This document shows positions 1 through 9,428 of a DNA stretch of 64,000 nt, piece after piece. The notes beneath the pieces are model-generated. The model was not told the DNA's origin, ran no database searches, and worked only from the letters and a program-made list of their open reading frames with translations. Each line of letters opens with the position of its first letter. Position 1 is the first letter of the stretch. A program made the translations under genes and the position numbers. This DNA comes from Chaenocephalus aceratus (taxonomy: Eukaryota; Chordata; Actinopteri; Perciformes; Channichthyidae): NCBI GenBank assembly GCA_023974075.1, contig CM043788.1:14728928-14792927 (forward strand), read 5' to 3'.

Positions 1-855
1 AACACTAATGCTAACTAGCTAGCTAGCTAGCTCATCTTGATTAGCAGTGTGCATCCGCAATTCACGCTAGCTGTGATATTAGCGAGTGTGGTTAGGGAAA
101 AACATATTTAAAACAAAGAATTGTTACAGGAAAAAAGAGCTACATGTTTTGATACTATCTAACACTTATACTCTGATAGTTGTAGTAACACCAGGGTAGC
201 AAATTGTCAATCACAGGGTAGGCACGCACTGAAACATGTTCTCCTTCATCGTCTATTTAACTCTAAATGACACCATGATTTTGTATAAGTGATCATCATG
301 CTGGAGACTGACTTGAAATGAAAACCCTTTACTCTTTAGGAACATTTTTACTGAGGTAATTACGAGGATAAGTGAGAAGTCGTGTCATTTTCTCAATAAT
401 AATAAAATGCAAAAATATGTCCATCCTTAAAAACAATCCCATGCTGTACACATATTCAACTCTGTCATGTATTGTTTACATCCTTCTCATAGTATAAGAG
501 TTAGTGGACACATTTGGTGTGTGAGTTTTCAGGCAGACTTTAACCACCATGGAGATGTGACTCGTTGCTCAGGCAGATGAGATTGATTCTTTCAAGCCAT
601 CTCCGATAAGAAACTCTGAGGGTTTGCTGTGTGCAGCTGTGATAAGCTGAGAAGTGGACGCTTCATGAGAAAGACACGCCTAGAAGATAGATGCTGTTGG
701 ACAGGATGATTTATGGTGAGACAAACGTAAGGAGCTCAGTTGCTCACAGAGAGAAAAATAATGTGACAGCTGTGCCACACACCACAGGCCGTCTCCGTGA
801 CGATGAGCTGACATCTTTGATGTGACAAGCACACCTGTGGTCTCATGCGAGTGCT
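1..855. other. Non-coding intergenic DNA
   Basis: AT-rich sequence with no frame that looks coding on either strand. A short gcta tetranucleotide run lies near positions 13-33. Nothing else is recognisable. Confidence 0.5.
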
Positions 856-861
856 TGCCTT

Positions 862-889
862 CACACATGTATTTGTGTGTGTGTGTGTG

Positions 890-942
<53 letters not shown>

Positions 943-1013
943 GTGTGTGTGTGTGTTGTGTGTGGTGTGTGTGTGTGTGTGTGGTGTGTGTTGTGTGGTG
1001 TGTGTGTGTGTGT
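862..1013. repeat. (TG)n microsatellite
   Basis: About 150 bp of almost pure TG dinucleotide, broken by occasional TTG and TGG interruptions. Open frames on both strands here (Cys-Val and Thr-His polymers) are artefacts of the repeat. Confidence 0.95.
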
Positions 1014-1825
1014 GAGGTCATCAGCACATTGAGCTGTAACCTGCCAACCCTTGTGCCCCCACTTAAAGAAACAGCCTTTCTGAGGACAATAAAAGACACC
1101 ACTGCGCTCCGACTTCTTGTGACTCTTTTTTAGGAGAATTTAGGGTTTCATAATCAGATTAACAAAGCAGAGGCTGGGATCAAATGAGACAGAGTTATCG
1201 TGGTATGAACGAATATGACAAAGTACAACAAAAACAACTTCATCTAATTGTACTGCCATGTAAGCCTTTTATTTAAAATAATGTGATGGTTCGAAACACT
1301 GGTGCTGATTTCCTAAGGATATAAGTTTGACATTCCCTCAGTCATGACTGCATTGATTTAGGCTCCAGCATTTAAATGAATCATCTTGTGTGCCACTTAC
1401 CTATAAACTCACCCTGGATATTATTATTTGAAGACATATTGTACATAACAAGTTATCGCTTCACGAGACATTTAAGGAATAACTGCAGTATGCTGGGAGC
1501 TTAAACCTTAGACCTTAATGTTGCAGTCTATGTGAACAAAACTCTAAAGTGATTTTAAATAAAGGGGCTCTATAAATGCAGTCCATTTACCTACATATTT
1601 ACATTGACAGTTGTAAATTGACTTTATTTAAAGTGCTTTTCTAGTTAACCGACCACTGCAAGTGCTCATTAAAGGTATCTCAGATTGGGCCTTTTGTCAC
1701 CAATTGGGTGTGTGGTAATTACAACTCAGGAAGTCTCTGATGAGAAAATGCCAACAGATCCAAAAGTATGGGTATATCGGCCTCTGCTGCTTTGATGCAA
1801 GTAGTCTTTTACATACAATTGGTTG
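1014..1825. other. Non-coding intergenic DNA
   Basis: AT-rich sequence in which I see no coding frame, RNA gene or recognisable repeat. Confidence 0.45.
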
Positions 1826-2876
1826 ATATATATATATATATAGATAGATGGATGGATAGATATATAGATAGATGGATGGATGGATGGATGGATAGATAGA
1901 TAGATGGATGGATAGATGGATGGATGGATAGATGGATGGATGGATATATAGATAGATGGATGGATGGATAGATGGATAGATGGATGGATGGATAGATGGA
2001 TGGATATATAGATAGATGGATGGATGGATAGATATAGATGGATGGATAGATAGATGGATGGATAGATGGATGGATGGAGATATAGATAGATGGATGGATG
2101 GATGGATGATGGATGATGGATAGATAATAGATGGCTGGCTGGATGGATGGATGGATATCTCGCTATGGATGGCTATCTCGATATGGTGGATAGATCTGGA
2201 TAGCTGGCTGGCTCGCTGCTGGATGGCATCGATGGCTGGCTGGATCGCTCGCTAGCTGGCTGGATGGCTGGCTGCTCTACGCTCGCTGGCTGCTGGATGC
2301 TCGCGGGCTGGCTCGCTGGCTGGCTGGCTCCTCGATCGCTGGCGCTGGCTCGCTGGCGCTGATGCTGGCTGCTGGCTCGTGGCTGGCTATCTCGCTGCGC
2401 TCGAGCGCTGGCTCTCTCGCTCGCTGGCTCGCGGCTGGCTCCTCGCTGGCTGGATGCTCGCTCGCTGGCTGGCTGGCTCTCGGCTCGCTCGCTCGCTGGG
2501 TGGCTGGCTGGCTGGCTGGCTGGCTCGCTAGCTCGCTCGTCCGCTCGCTCGCTGGCGGCTCGCTCGCTCGCTGGCTGGGGTGGCTCGCTCGCTCGCTGGT
2601 GGCTGCTCGCTCTCTGGCTCGCTCGCTCGCTCGCTCGCTCGCGCGCTCTCGCTCGCTCGCTCGCTCGCTGGCTCGCTCGCTCGCTGGCTCGCTCGCTCGC
2701 TCGCTGGCTCGCTCGCTCGCTGGCTGGCTCGCTCGCTGGCTGGCTGGCTGGCTGGCTCGCTCGCTGGCTCGCTGGCTCCCGCTCGCTCGCTCGCTGGCTG
2801 GCTGGCTCGGTCGGTCGGTCGCTCGCTCGCTCTCTCGCTCGCTCGCTCGCTCGCTCGCTCGCTCGCTCCCTCCTTT
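1826..2876. repeat. Composite tetranucleotide array (GATA/GATG passing into GGCT/GCTC)
   Basis: A short (TA)n run leads into about 300 bp of interspersed GATA and GATG units. Around 2120-2280 the units change to GGCT and GCTC, and these continue with scattered single substitutions to about 2876. The array keeps a 4-bp period for about 1 kb while its unit changes by single-base steps. It yields long open frames on both strands (Ser-Leu-Ala-Arg and Ala-Ser-Glu-Arg polymers), which I treat as non-genic. Confidence 0.9.
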
Positions 2877-3110
2877 CTTGCTCCCCCCTTGGGCCCTTCT
2901 TTCGTTCCCGTCGCCGCCGTGTGTTCCGGCCTTCCCCTCTTCCCCTCTTTGGCCCTCCGTCTCCCCCTCCCCCACTCCCCTGGCCGTCCCTTTTCCCTCC
3001 CCCTCCCGGGCGCCCGTCTCTTTTCTGTCCCTCCTCTCGTAGCCCGGCCCCCCCCCCCGACTCCTCCATCTCCCCCGTTCTCGCTCTCGCTCCTTTTCGC
3101 CCCTTGTGTG
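2877..3110. repeat. Polypyrimidine low-complexity tract
   Basis: C/T-rich on the + strand with runs of C and CCCT/TCCC. It directly follows the tetranucleotide array. No coding signal is seen. Confidence 0.7.
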
Positions 3111-3375
3111 TAATGTGCCTCCTACCGCGTCTCTACCCACCTTTGCTCCAGACACAAACTCAGGCCTCAGCCTTTGTATAGAGAGGGAGCCTATATGTAT
3201 TGATCAGCCCTACACCAGCAGTGCTCTGCTCTCACGTCTCCTCCTCATTAGAGAGAGACACATTTTGGTGATAACAAACAAATGTAACAAAGTAACATAT
3301 TTACCAACACATGTTCTACTCCACTACATACTTACATTTAAATGTGTGCTGCGTCGGTTCAGCCATCTCCGCAAG

Positions 3376-3860
3376 GGTTTTTGAAATTGGTCCGTGCGCA
3401 AAGCATTGTGGGGACTTTAAGGACGCAAAGTCTACCCATGTGCAGCCTCAAATTTCCCCCAAACCAAGGACGCGGCCTCGGTGGAATTCCAAGTATGCTG
3501 GAGATTGGAACAGCCCTTCGGCGGCACTCGATGACGTAGCATCCTTGAAATATGGCTTGGAAGCCAGAATCCGAGATTGAGAAACGGCCACATACTCCTC
3601 CTCACCAGTCTGCACCCTGTGGCTCAGTCTGTCCCTGTTTGGAGACACTGGCCATTTCTCAATCTCGAGGATACTGGCTTCCAAGCCAATATTTCAAGGA
3701 TGCTACGGCATCAGGACCTCACCGTTCCAATGTCCAGCATACTTGGAATTCCACCGAGGCCGCGTCCTTGGTTTGGGGGAAATGTCGAGGCTGCACATGG
3801 CCCATGGGTAGACTTTGCGTCCTTAAAATCCCCACAATGCTTTACGGACCAATTTCCCCA
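3376..3860. mobile_element. Foldback (inverted-repeat) element, MITE-like
   Basis: Two arms of about 210 bp are imperfect reverse complements around a spacer of about 50 bp near 3595-3645. The left arm starts near gaaattggtccgt (3383) and the right arm ends near acggaccaatttcc (3856). Both arms contain the complementary blocks aggacgcggcctcggtgga and its partner tccaccgaggccgcgtcct. No transposase frame is present. A third, partial arm-like stretch, ending in a cgcgattgagaaac block, lies at about 3900-4025. Confidence 0.75.
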
Positions 3861-4029
3861 AATCTGTGGCGGAAAATGTATGACATATGACGCACACCTG
3901 CACACTTGCTAGCCTGTTCCACTCTTCGTTTTCCGAATGCCAGGAAGGATTCTTGCCTAGCTTCTGAAGGAAGTGACTCGGAAGACATGTGCTACCAAGC
4001 AAGCGTACTCGCGATTGAGAAACACTCAC

Positions 4030-4709
4030 TGACTAATTAATTCCCTTCTTATTTCTTGTGAGTGAGCTCCACCTGCTGTCAGAAACATCTAACTGCAACC
4101 TCTGACCCTTTGTTGGCCTCCGCAGAAAATAACCAACAATGTCTCAGTAGCATATTGGCTTGTTCAGTCTGTTGTTCTTTTTATGACTTTCCAAATTTGA
4201 CTTGCTTTTATCCCTCAAGAATCTAGAAGCTGGTTTCCATGCCCTCTGACATCTTTTAAAAAATGTTTTTGCATTTTTGATTTAGCAGACGTACAAACAT
4301 GATTCAATATGTGGATTTAAGGTGGATGAAGGATGTTAACATTGTCAAGTATTATATTAAGAGTACTGCAAAACAAATGAATCCACTATGTTTTACCCTT
4401 GCCTTTCTGTAGTAAAAGAGTGTATGTCCTCTTTTTCATGGAGCACATAATAGTAAACTCAAAACACATGTCAGACTGCTTACTCCTCGGAAGTGTGAGA
4501 TCATTGCTTCAGCTGATCCTCATTGATTTCCAATAAAGCTCAGACTTGATTTTAAGATCCTATTGATTCCTTTTAAGACTTTCTGTTTGCTTGTGATCTC
4601 GTTATATAATTGAGCTTTTAACCCCACATGAGTCAGAGTACAATTTAAAGGAAAGTGTCCTTAACTGATTTTAATCAATCCCTTTTTTTTTTAAAGATAT
4701 TTGTGCCAT
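4030..4709. other. Non-coding intergenic DNA
   Basis: AT-rich and without a supported gene. A stretch near 4510-4600 faintly resembles LINE C-terminal coding sequence, but it is too broken to call. Confidence 0.4.
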
Positions 4710-4723
4710 TCTTTCAATATTAT

Positions 4724-7130
4724 CCATCCATCCATCTGCTCCCGCTTATCCGTGGTCGGGTCGCGGGGATAGCAGTTCCAGCAGAGAGCCCCAAACTTTC
4801 TTTTCCCTGGCGACATCAACCAGCTCTGACTGGGGGGTCCCAAGGCGCTCCCAGGCCAGCGAAGAGATATAATCCCTCCACCTGGTCCTAGGTCTACCCC
4901 TTGGTCTCTTCCCAGCTGGACGTGCCTGGAACACCTCCTAGGGAGGCGCCCAGGTGGCATCCTAACTAGGTGCCCGAACCACCACCACTGGCTCCTTTCG
5001 ATGCGAAGGAGGAGCGGCTCAACTCCGAGTCCCTCCCGGATGACCGAACTTCTCACCTTATCCCTAAGGGAGACACCAGCCACCCTGCGGAGAAAACCCA
5101 TCTCGGCCGCTTGTATCCGCGATCTCGTTCTTTCGGTCATGACCCATCCTTCATGACCATAGGTGAGGGTAGGAACGAAAATGGCCCGGTAGACAGAGAG
5201 CTTTGCCTTCTGGCTCAGCTCCCTTTTTGTCACAACGGTGCGGTAAAGCGACTGCAGTACCGCTCCCGCTGCTCCAGTACCGCTCCCGCTGCTCCGATTC
5301 TCCGGGCCCATCTCACGCTACATTGTTCCCTCACTCGAGAACTGTTTCCGACTTCCACGCAACGTTGATGAGACGTGTCAACCATGACAGTCCCTCAACA
5401 CCCAGAGCCTTCAGCATTTCCGGGCGGATCTCATCCACCCCGGGGCTTTGCCACTGTGGAGTTGTTTGACGACCTCAGTGACCTCCCCCGGGAGATTGGT
5501 GTTGATCCCCCGTCATACTCCAGCTCTGCCTCTAACATAGAGGGCGGAGTTGTCGGGTTCAGGAGTTCCTCAAAGTGTTCCTTCCAACGCCCTAACACTC
5601 CATCAGTTGAGGTCAACAACGTCCCATCCTTACTGTACACAGCTTGGATGGTTCCCTGCTTCCCCCTCCTGAGGTGTCGGACAGTTTTCCAGAACAACTT
5701 TGGTGCCGCCCGAAAGTCCTTCTCCGAACTTCTCCCACACCCACTGCTTTGCCTCGGCCACGGATGAGGCTGCTGCCCTTCGGGCCTGTCGGTACCTTGA
5801 CACTGCCTCGGGAGTCCCCCGGGATAACAAATCCCTGAAGGCCTCCTTCTTCAGTCGGACGGCTTCCCTGACCACCGGTGTCCACCAGGAGGTTCGAGGG
5901 TTACCGCCCCTTGAGGCACCTAGGACCTTGAGACCACAGCTCCCCGCCGCGGCTTCGGCAATAGAGGCTTTGAACACCGACCACTCTGGTTCAATGTCCC
6001 CAACCTCCACAGGAGGTGCGAGTTGAAGGCCTCCTGAACTTGGGCCTCCTCCAGACGTTCCCAGTTCACCCGAACTACACGTTTGGGCTTACCAGGTCTA
6101 TCCAGAGGCTTCCCCCGCCACTCGACCCAACTCACCACCAGATGGTGATCAGTTGACAACTCCGCCCCTCTCTTTACCCGAGTGTCCAAAACATACGGCC
6201 TCAGGTCCGATGATACGATAACGAAATCGATCATGGACCTTCTGCCTAGGGTGCTCTGGTACCACGTACACTTATGAGCATCCTTATGTTCGAACATGGT
6301 GTTTGTTATGGCCAATCCATGACTAGCACAGAAGTCCAGTAACAAACCACCACTCCGGATCAGATCAGGGGGGCCGTTCCTCCCAATCACGCCCCTCCAA
6401 GTGTCTCCATCATTGCCCACATGTGCATTGAAGTCTCCCAGCAAGATTAAAGAGTCCCCTTCAGGAGCCCCATACAGGACTCTTTCCAGGGTCTCCAAGA
6501 AGGCTGTATACTCTGAACTGCTGTTGGGTGCATAAGCACACACAACAGTCAGAGTTTTCCCCCCCATAACCCGCAGGCGTAGGGAGGCGACCCTCTCGTC
6601 CACTGGGGTAAACTCCAACAACGAAGCACCTAACCGGGGACTTGTGAGTATCCCCACACCCGCCCGGCGCCTCATACCTTGAGCAACTCCGGAGAAGAAT
6701 AGAGTCCAACCCCTATCCAGAAGTAAGGTTCCAGAGCCGACGCTGTGCGTAGAGGTGAGCCCAACCAGATCCAACTGGTAACGCTCCACCTCCCGCACAA
6801 GCTCCGGCTCCTTCTCCCCCAGAGAGGTGACGTTCCACATCCCCAAAGCCAGCTTCTGTCGCCCGGGTCTGGTCCGTCGAGACCCTCCGCTTTCACTGCC
6901 ACCCTTCTGGCAGCGCACCCGACCCCATTGCTGTTTCCCGTAGGTGGTGGGCCTACGGGACGCAGAAGCGGAGGTGTTGCCCACGTTGCCAGTTCGGGCT
7001 GGGCCGTGGCAAGCCCGGCCACCAGACGCTCGCCGACGAGTCCTCCTTCTGGGCCTGGCTCCAGAAGGGGACCCCGGGCTTCCTCCGGGCCGGGTATCCT
7101 CACTTCTTGTGTAGTCTTTCATGAGGTCCA
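4724..7130 (-). mobile_element. Rex3/RTE-like non-LTR retrotransposon, internally deleted
   Basis: Inserted in minus orientation and flanked by a perfect 14-bp target duplication, tctttcaatattat, at 4710-4723 and 7131-7144. Near the 5' end a frame (5920-7131) encodes an apurinic endonuclease-type domain with the motifs [26 protein letters not shown] and [10 protein letters not shown]. Further frames give the start of the RT region (for example FWKTVRHLRRGKQ near 5690) and the C-terminal region (YRTVVTKREL, LTYGHEGWV, RPRGRPRTRWRDYISSLAW). The central RT catalytic core is missing, with the join near 5310-5440, so the copy cannot be autonomous. The 3' end is a short run of GATG units, the tail type described for Rex3. 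The family name rests on this tail and the protein style and is moderately certain. Confidence 0.85.
5920..7130 (-). pseudogene. Endonuclease domain of the Rex3-like element
   Basis: Open frame of about 400 codons inside the LINE at 4724-7130. It begins with a basic, Arg/Gly-rich stretch. From about residue 95 an exonuclease-endonuclease-phosphatase fold follows, starting at LGMWNVTSL and running through [10 protein letters not shown] to [10 protein letters not shown]. In this family the domain nicks the target DNA before target-primed reverse transcription. The frame is open but loses coherence past about 6020, before the RT region. The A of the first ATG is supplied by the target duplication at 7131, so that start may not be original. 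With the RT core deleted, this is a dead remnant. Confidence 0.75.
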
Positions 7131-7144
7131 TCTTTCAATATTAT

Positions 7145-7765
7145 GATTTTTGTATTTACCTTGGAAACATTTAGATTAAAAAAATAGTGTATAATACATT
7201 GAGGGTGTTGAGCTGGTGTATGAAAACAATAATGGTGCCAACTGTGTTCTTTTGGTAAATATATATCTTTTTTTTTAAATAATCTAAAAAGGAAAAAAAG
7301 AGCAAATATATTGAAAAATATACAAAACAAAAATGATATTTATATATTATTTACATATGTAAAAATATACTATGATACAGCATTTGAAACTTCAAGCATT
7401 ACTGTATTTTGTTAAAAAAAATTCTCAGATTAATCATTGAACGACGGTTTATTCAAAATCCCTCTATATTCCTCATCCCCCGGTGCTTCCACCTCATTGG
7501 CTACCACTGCGAGGTTGAAGAGCAATAGCGATCCATCATTGGCTGAATCTGTAAAGGAGATAAAGTTCAGCCAGGTTCAGCCAAAGAGACAGATTAAAAC
7601 CGGAAAACAAGTAGGCCTTCAAAATAAAGGATTAGCTTTGACTAGATGGTGTGTCAACATGAGATTATTCTCATTGGCTAACCTATATTTCATTGTAAAT
7701 TACTTTGAGTGATGCATGTTTTAATAATGAAAAGTGATTTAAATGTAGAAAACATAATTTTATCA
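7145..7765. other. Non-coding intergenic DNA
   Basis: Very AT-rich, with no gene or repeat that I can support. Confidence 0.4.
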
Positions 7766-7767
7766 TT

Positions 7768-8150
7768 GTACAAGGCAAGGCAAGGCAAGTTTATTTATAT
7801 AGCACTTTTCAACACAAGGCAATTCAAAGTGCTTTACAAAAAACGAAAGACATTAAGAAAATGGCATTTAAAATCAGTCATTAAAAATAAAAATAAAAAT
7901 ACATGGATAAAAGTTAAAGTGCAGTCTAAGATATGAATAGTTAAATTAAAAGCAGCGACAAAAAGAAAAATGTTCAGCCTGGATTTAAAAGTAGTAAGAG
8001 TTGCAGCGGACCGGCAGGTTTCTGGGAGTTTGTTCCAGATATTTGGAGCATAATAACTGAACGCTGCTTTACCATGTTTAGTTCTGACTCTGGGGACAGA
8101 AAGCTGACCAGTCCCTGAAGACCTGAGAGATCTGGATGGTTCATAATTTA
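7768..8150 (-). mobile_element. LINE 3' end with (CTTGC)n tail, minus orientation
   Basis: Begins on the + strand with four caagg-type pentamers, then a stretch reading gtttatttatatagcac and caaagtgctttaca, a tail common in fish genomes. Read on the minus strand this is the 3' untranslated end of a 5'-truncated retroelement. There is no coding capacity. The inner boundary near 8150 is approximate. Confidence 0.55.
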
Positions 8151-8574
8151 GCAGGAGGTCAGAAAAGTAGTAAAGTAATTGCTATGTAGTTGTTAAACTA
8201 AATGAAGGAATCCGGAATCAATGGGCATGCAGATTTTCAATTGGATTTACAGAATAAGAATCACAGGTCAAGTGTCAAATAGTTGATGGTTTGCACTGCT
8301 GCGTCCATTTGCTTGCAAAATAGCTACTGAAGGTCTTTTTCTCAAAACAAATGTTCAACTTGGTCGACAATAACGTTTTAATCTACCCCATTTTATGAAC
8401 GACTGATTTTTGATTGCCATTTCAATGTAGGCTACGCCACAATGAATAAGAAGACAGTACAAATCAGTGCTGTGGAGAAGAAATTGGGAATGAATACAAT
8501 TCAACAATACATTTCTGCTAGACTGTGAGGACTGTTTTCAGTCAATTGTGCATTACAGTTTATATAAAGTTCTT

Positions 8575-8985
8575 AAAAATATCCGCTCTGCATCAGCCAA
8601 ACGGCTCGCTGCACCCGCACTGCGAGGGGAACCCAAGTTCCCATCAGCAAAAACATCGGTTTGCTATCCTGGCTCCAAAATGGTGGAATGAGCTCCCCAT
8701 TGACATCAGGACAGCAGATAGCTTGCACATCTTCCTGCGCAGACTGAAAACTCATCTCTTTCGACTCCACTTCGAGCGATAGAATTACTAAAAAAGCACT
8801 TATAGGCCTATACTAATAAAGGACTGGCTTATCTAAAGCCAGTTGAGCTCACTTGAAATGTTTTGGCTCTATGAAACCTGATGTACTTATATGATTCTGT
8901 TTTCTTCAAGTTTGTATCTTCTTGGTCGAATGCACTTATTGTAATTCGCTTTGGATAAAAGCGTCAGCTAAATGCAATGTATTTT
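8575..8985 (+). mobile_element. 5'-truncated L2-like LINE, short copy
   Basis: Encodes the C-terminal end of an L2-like ORF2 (FAILAPKWWNELPIDIRTAD, then LRRLKTHLFRLHFER and a stop near 8780). About 200 bp of 3' UTR follow, ending gctttggataaaagcgtc and then agctaaatgcaatg. It is a close relative of the longer copy at 21003-22047. Confidence 0.85.
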
Positions 8986-9034
8986 ATGTAATATAAAATA
9001 TAGCTCGATAGTGCTTTTATTTTGTTTGCCCAAA

Positions 9035-9042
9035 CCGGAAGT
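9035..9042 (+). promoter_or_regulatory. Possible ETS-type site (ccggaagt)
   Basis: A consensus ETS-factor core lies 10 bp before the ATG of the candidate exon at 9053. Such sites are frequent near vertebrate transcription starts. This is a single short match and so weak evidence. Confidence 0.25.
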
Positions 9043-9052
9043 CGTTTTCATA

Positions 9053-9428
9053 ATGGCTGGCTTGTTAGTAGTAGACAGAGCTGTAAACCAGTTGAAATCC
9101 CTCCACCGGAGCAGAGCAGAGGGCGAGAGGGTCCTGCCCTGCAGTACAGCTGGAATATGGCGGGCCGTGGGAGGCGACGTGATGTGTTCATGGTCCGGAT
9201 CTGCTGCCAGCGAACAAACATGTTCAGCGGCGTCCGAGGAGCAGCAACCAAAGAAGAGGAGCAAAGCTTTCTCCCTGACCATGATGAAGTCCCGCAACAT
9301 CTCCGGCAAACAGCTCCAGCATCAGCCCGCCGTGCACAACAACAACATGCCGTTCACGATCCACTGCCAGATCGGGAAAGAGATCAAACACATCTGCAGC
9401 AACTGCCGGGGAGCCGAGCAGCGGCGCG
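9053..9428 (+). CDS. Candidate first coding exon, possibly an alternative phactr1 start
   Basis: From the ATG at 9053 a frame stays open for 125 codons to a good donor, cgcg|gtgaga, at 9428/9429, ending in phase 1. The second half looks coding: third positions are G/C-rich and the peptide contains KKRSKAFSLTMMK, NNNMPFTIHCQIGKEIKH and ICSNC. I do not recognise the family. The next recognisable + strand exon is the phactr1 exon at 14254, which also needs a phase-1 upstream exon, so the two could be joined. PHACTR genes are known to use several 5' exons. Against this, the human PHACTR1 N-terminus I know does not look like this peptide, so the exon could belong to an unrelated gene or be a chance frame. 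Confidence 0.4.

Noticed and set aside
680..1133. Open frames of about 100-140 codons over the TG microsatellite on both strands
   Set aside because: They are Cys-Val or Thr-His polymers produced by the dinucleotide repeat, with no conserved flanking sequence.
2173..3155. Long open frames (up to about 298 codons) over the GCTC/GGCT array
   Set aside because: Low-complexity Ala-Ser-Glu-Arg and Ser-Leu-Ala-Arg polymers open on both strands. A repeat artefact, not genes.
4480..4650. Possible LINE C-terminal coding remnant before the Rex3-like element
   Set aside because: Only a few residues look LINE-like, with stops and frame changes. Not enough to support.
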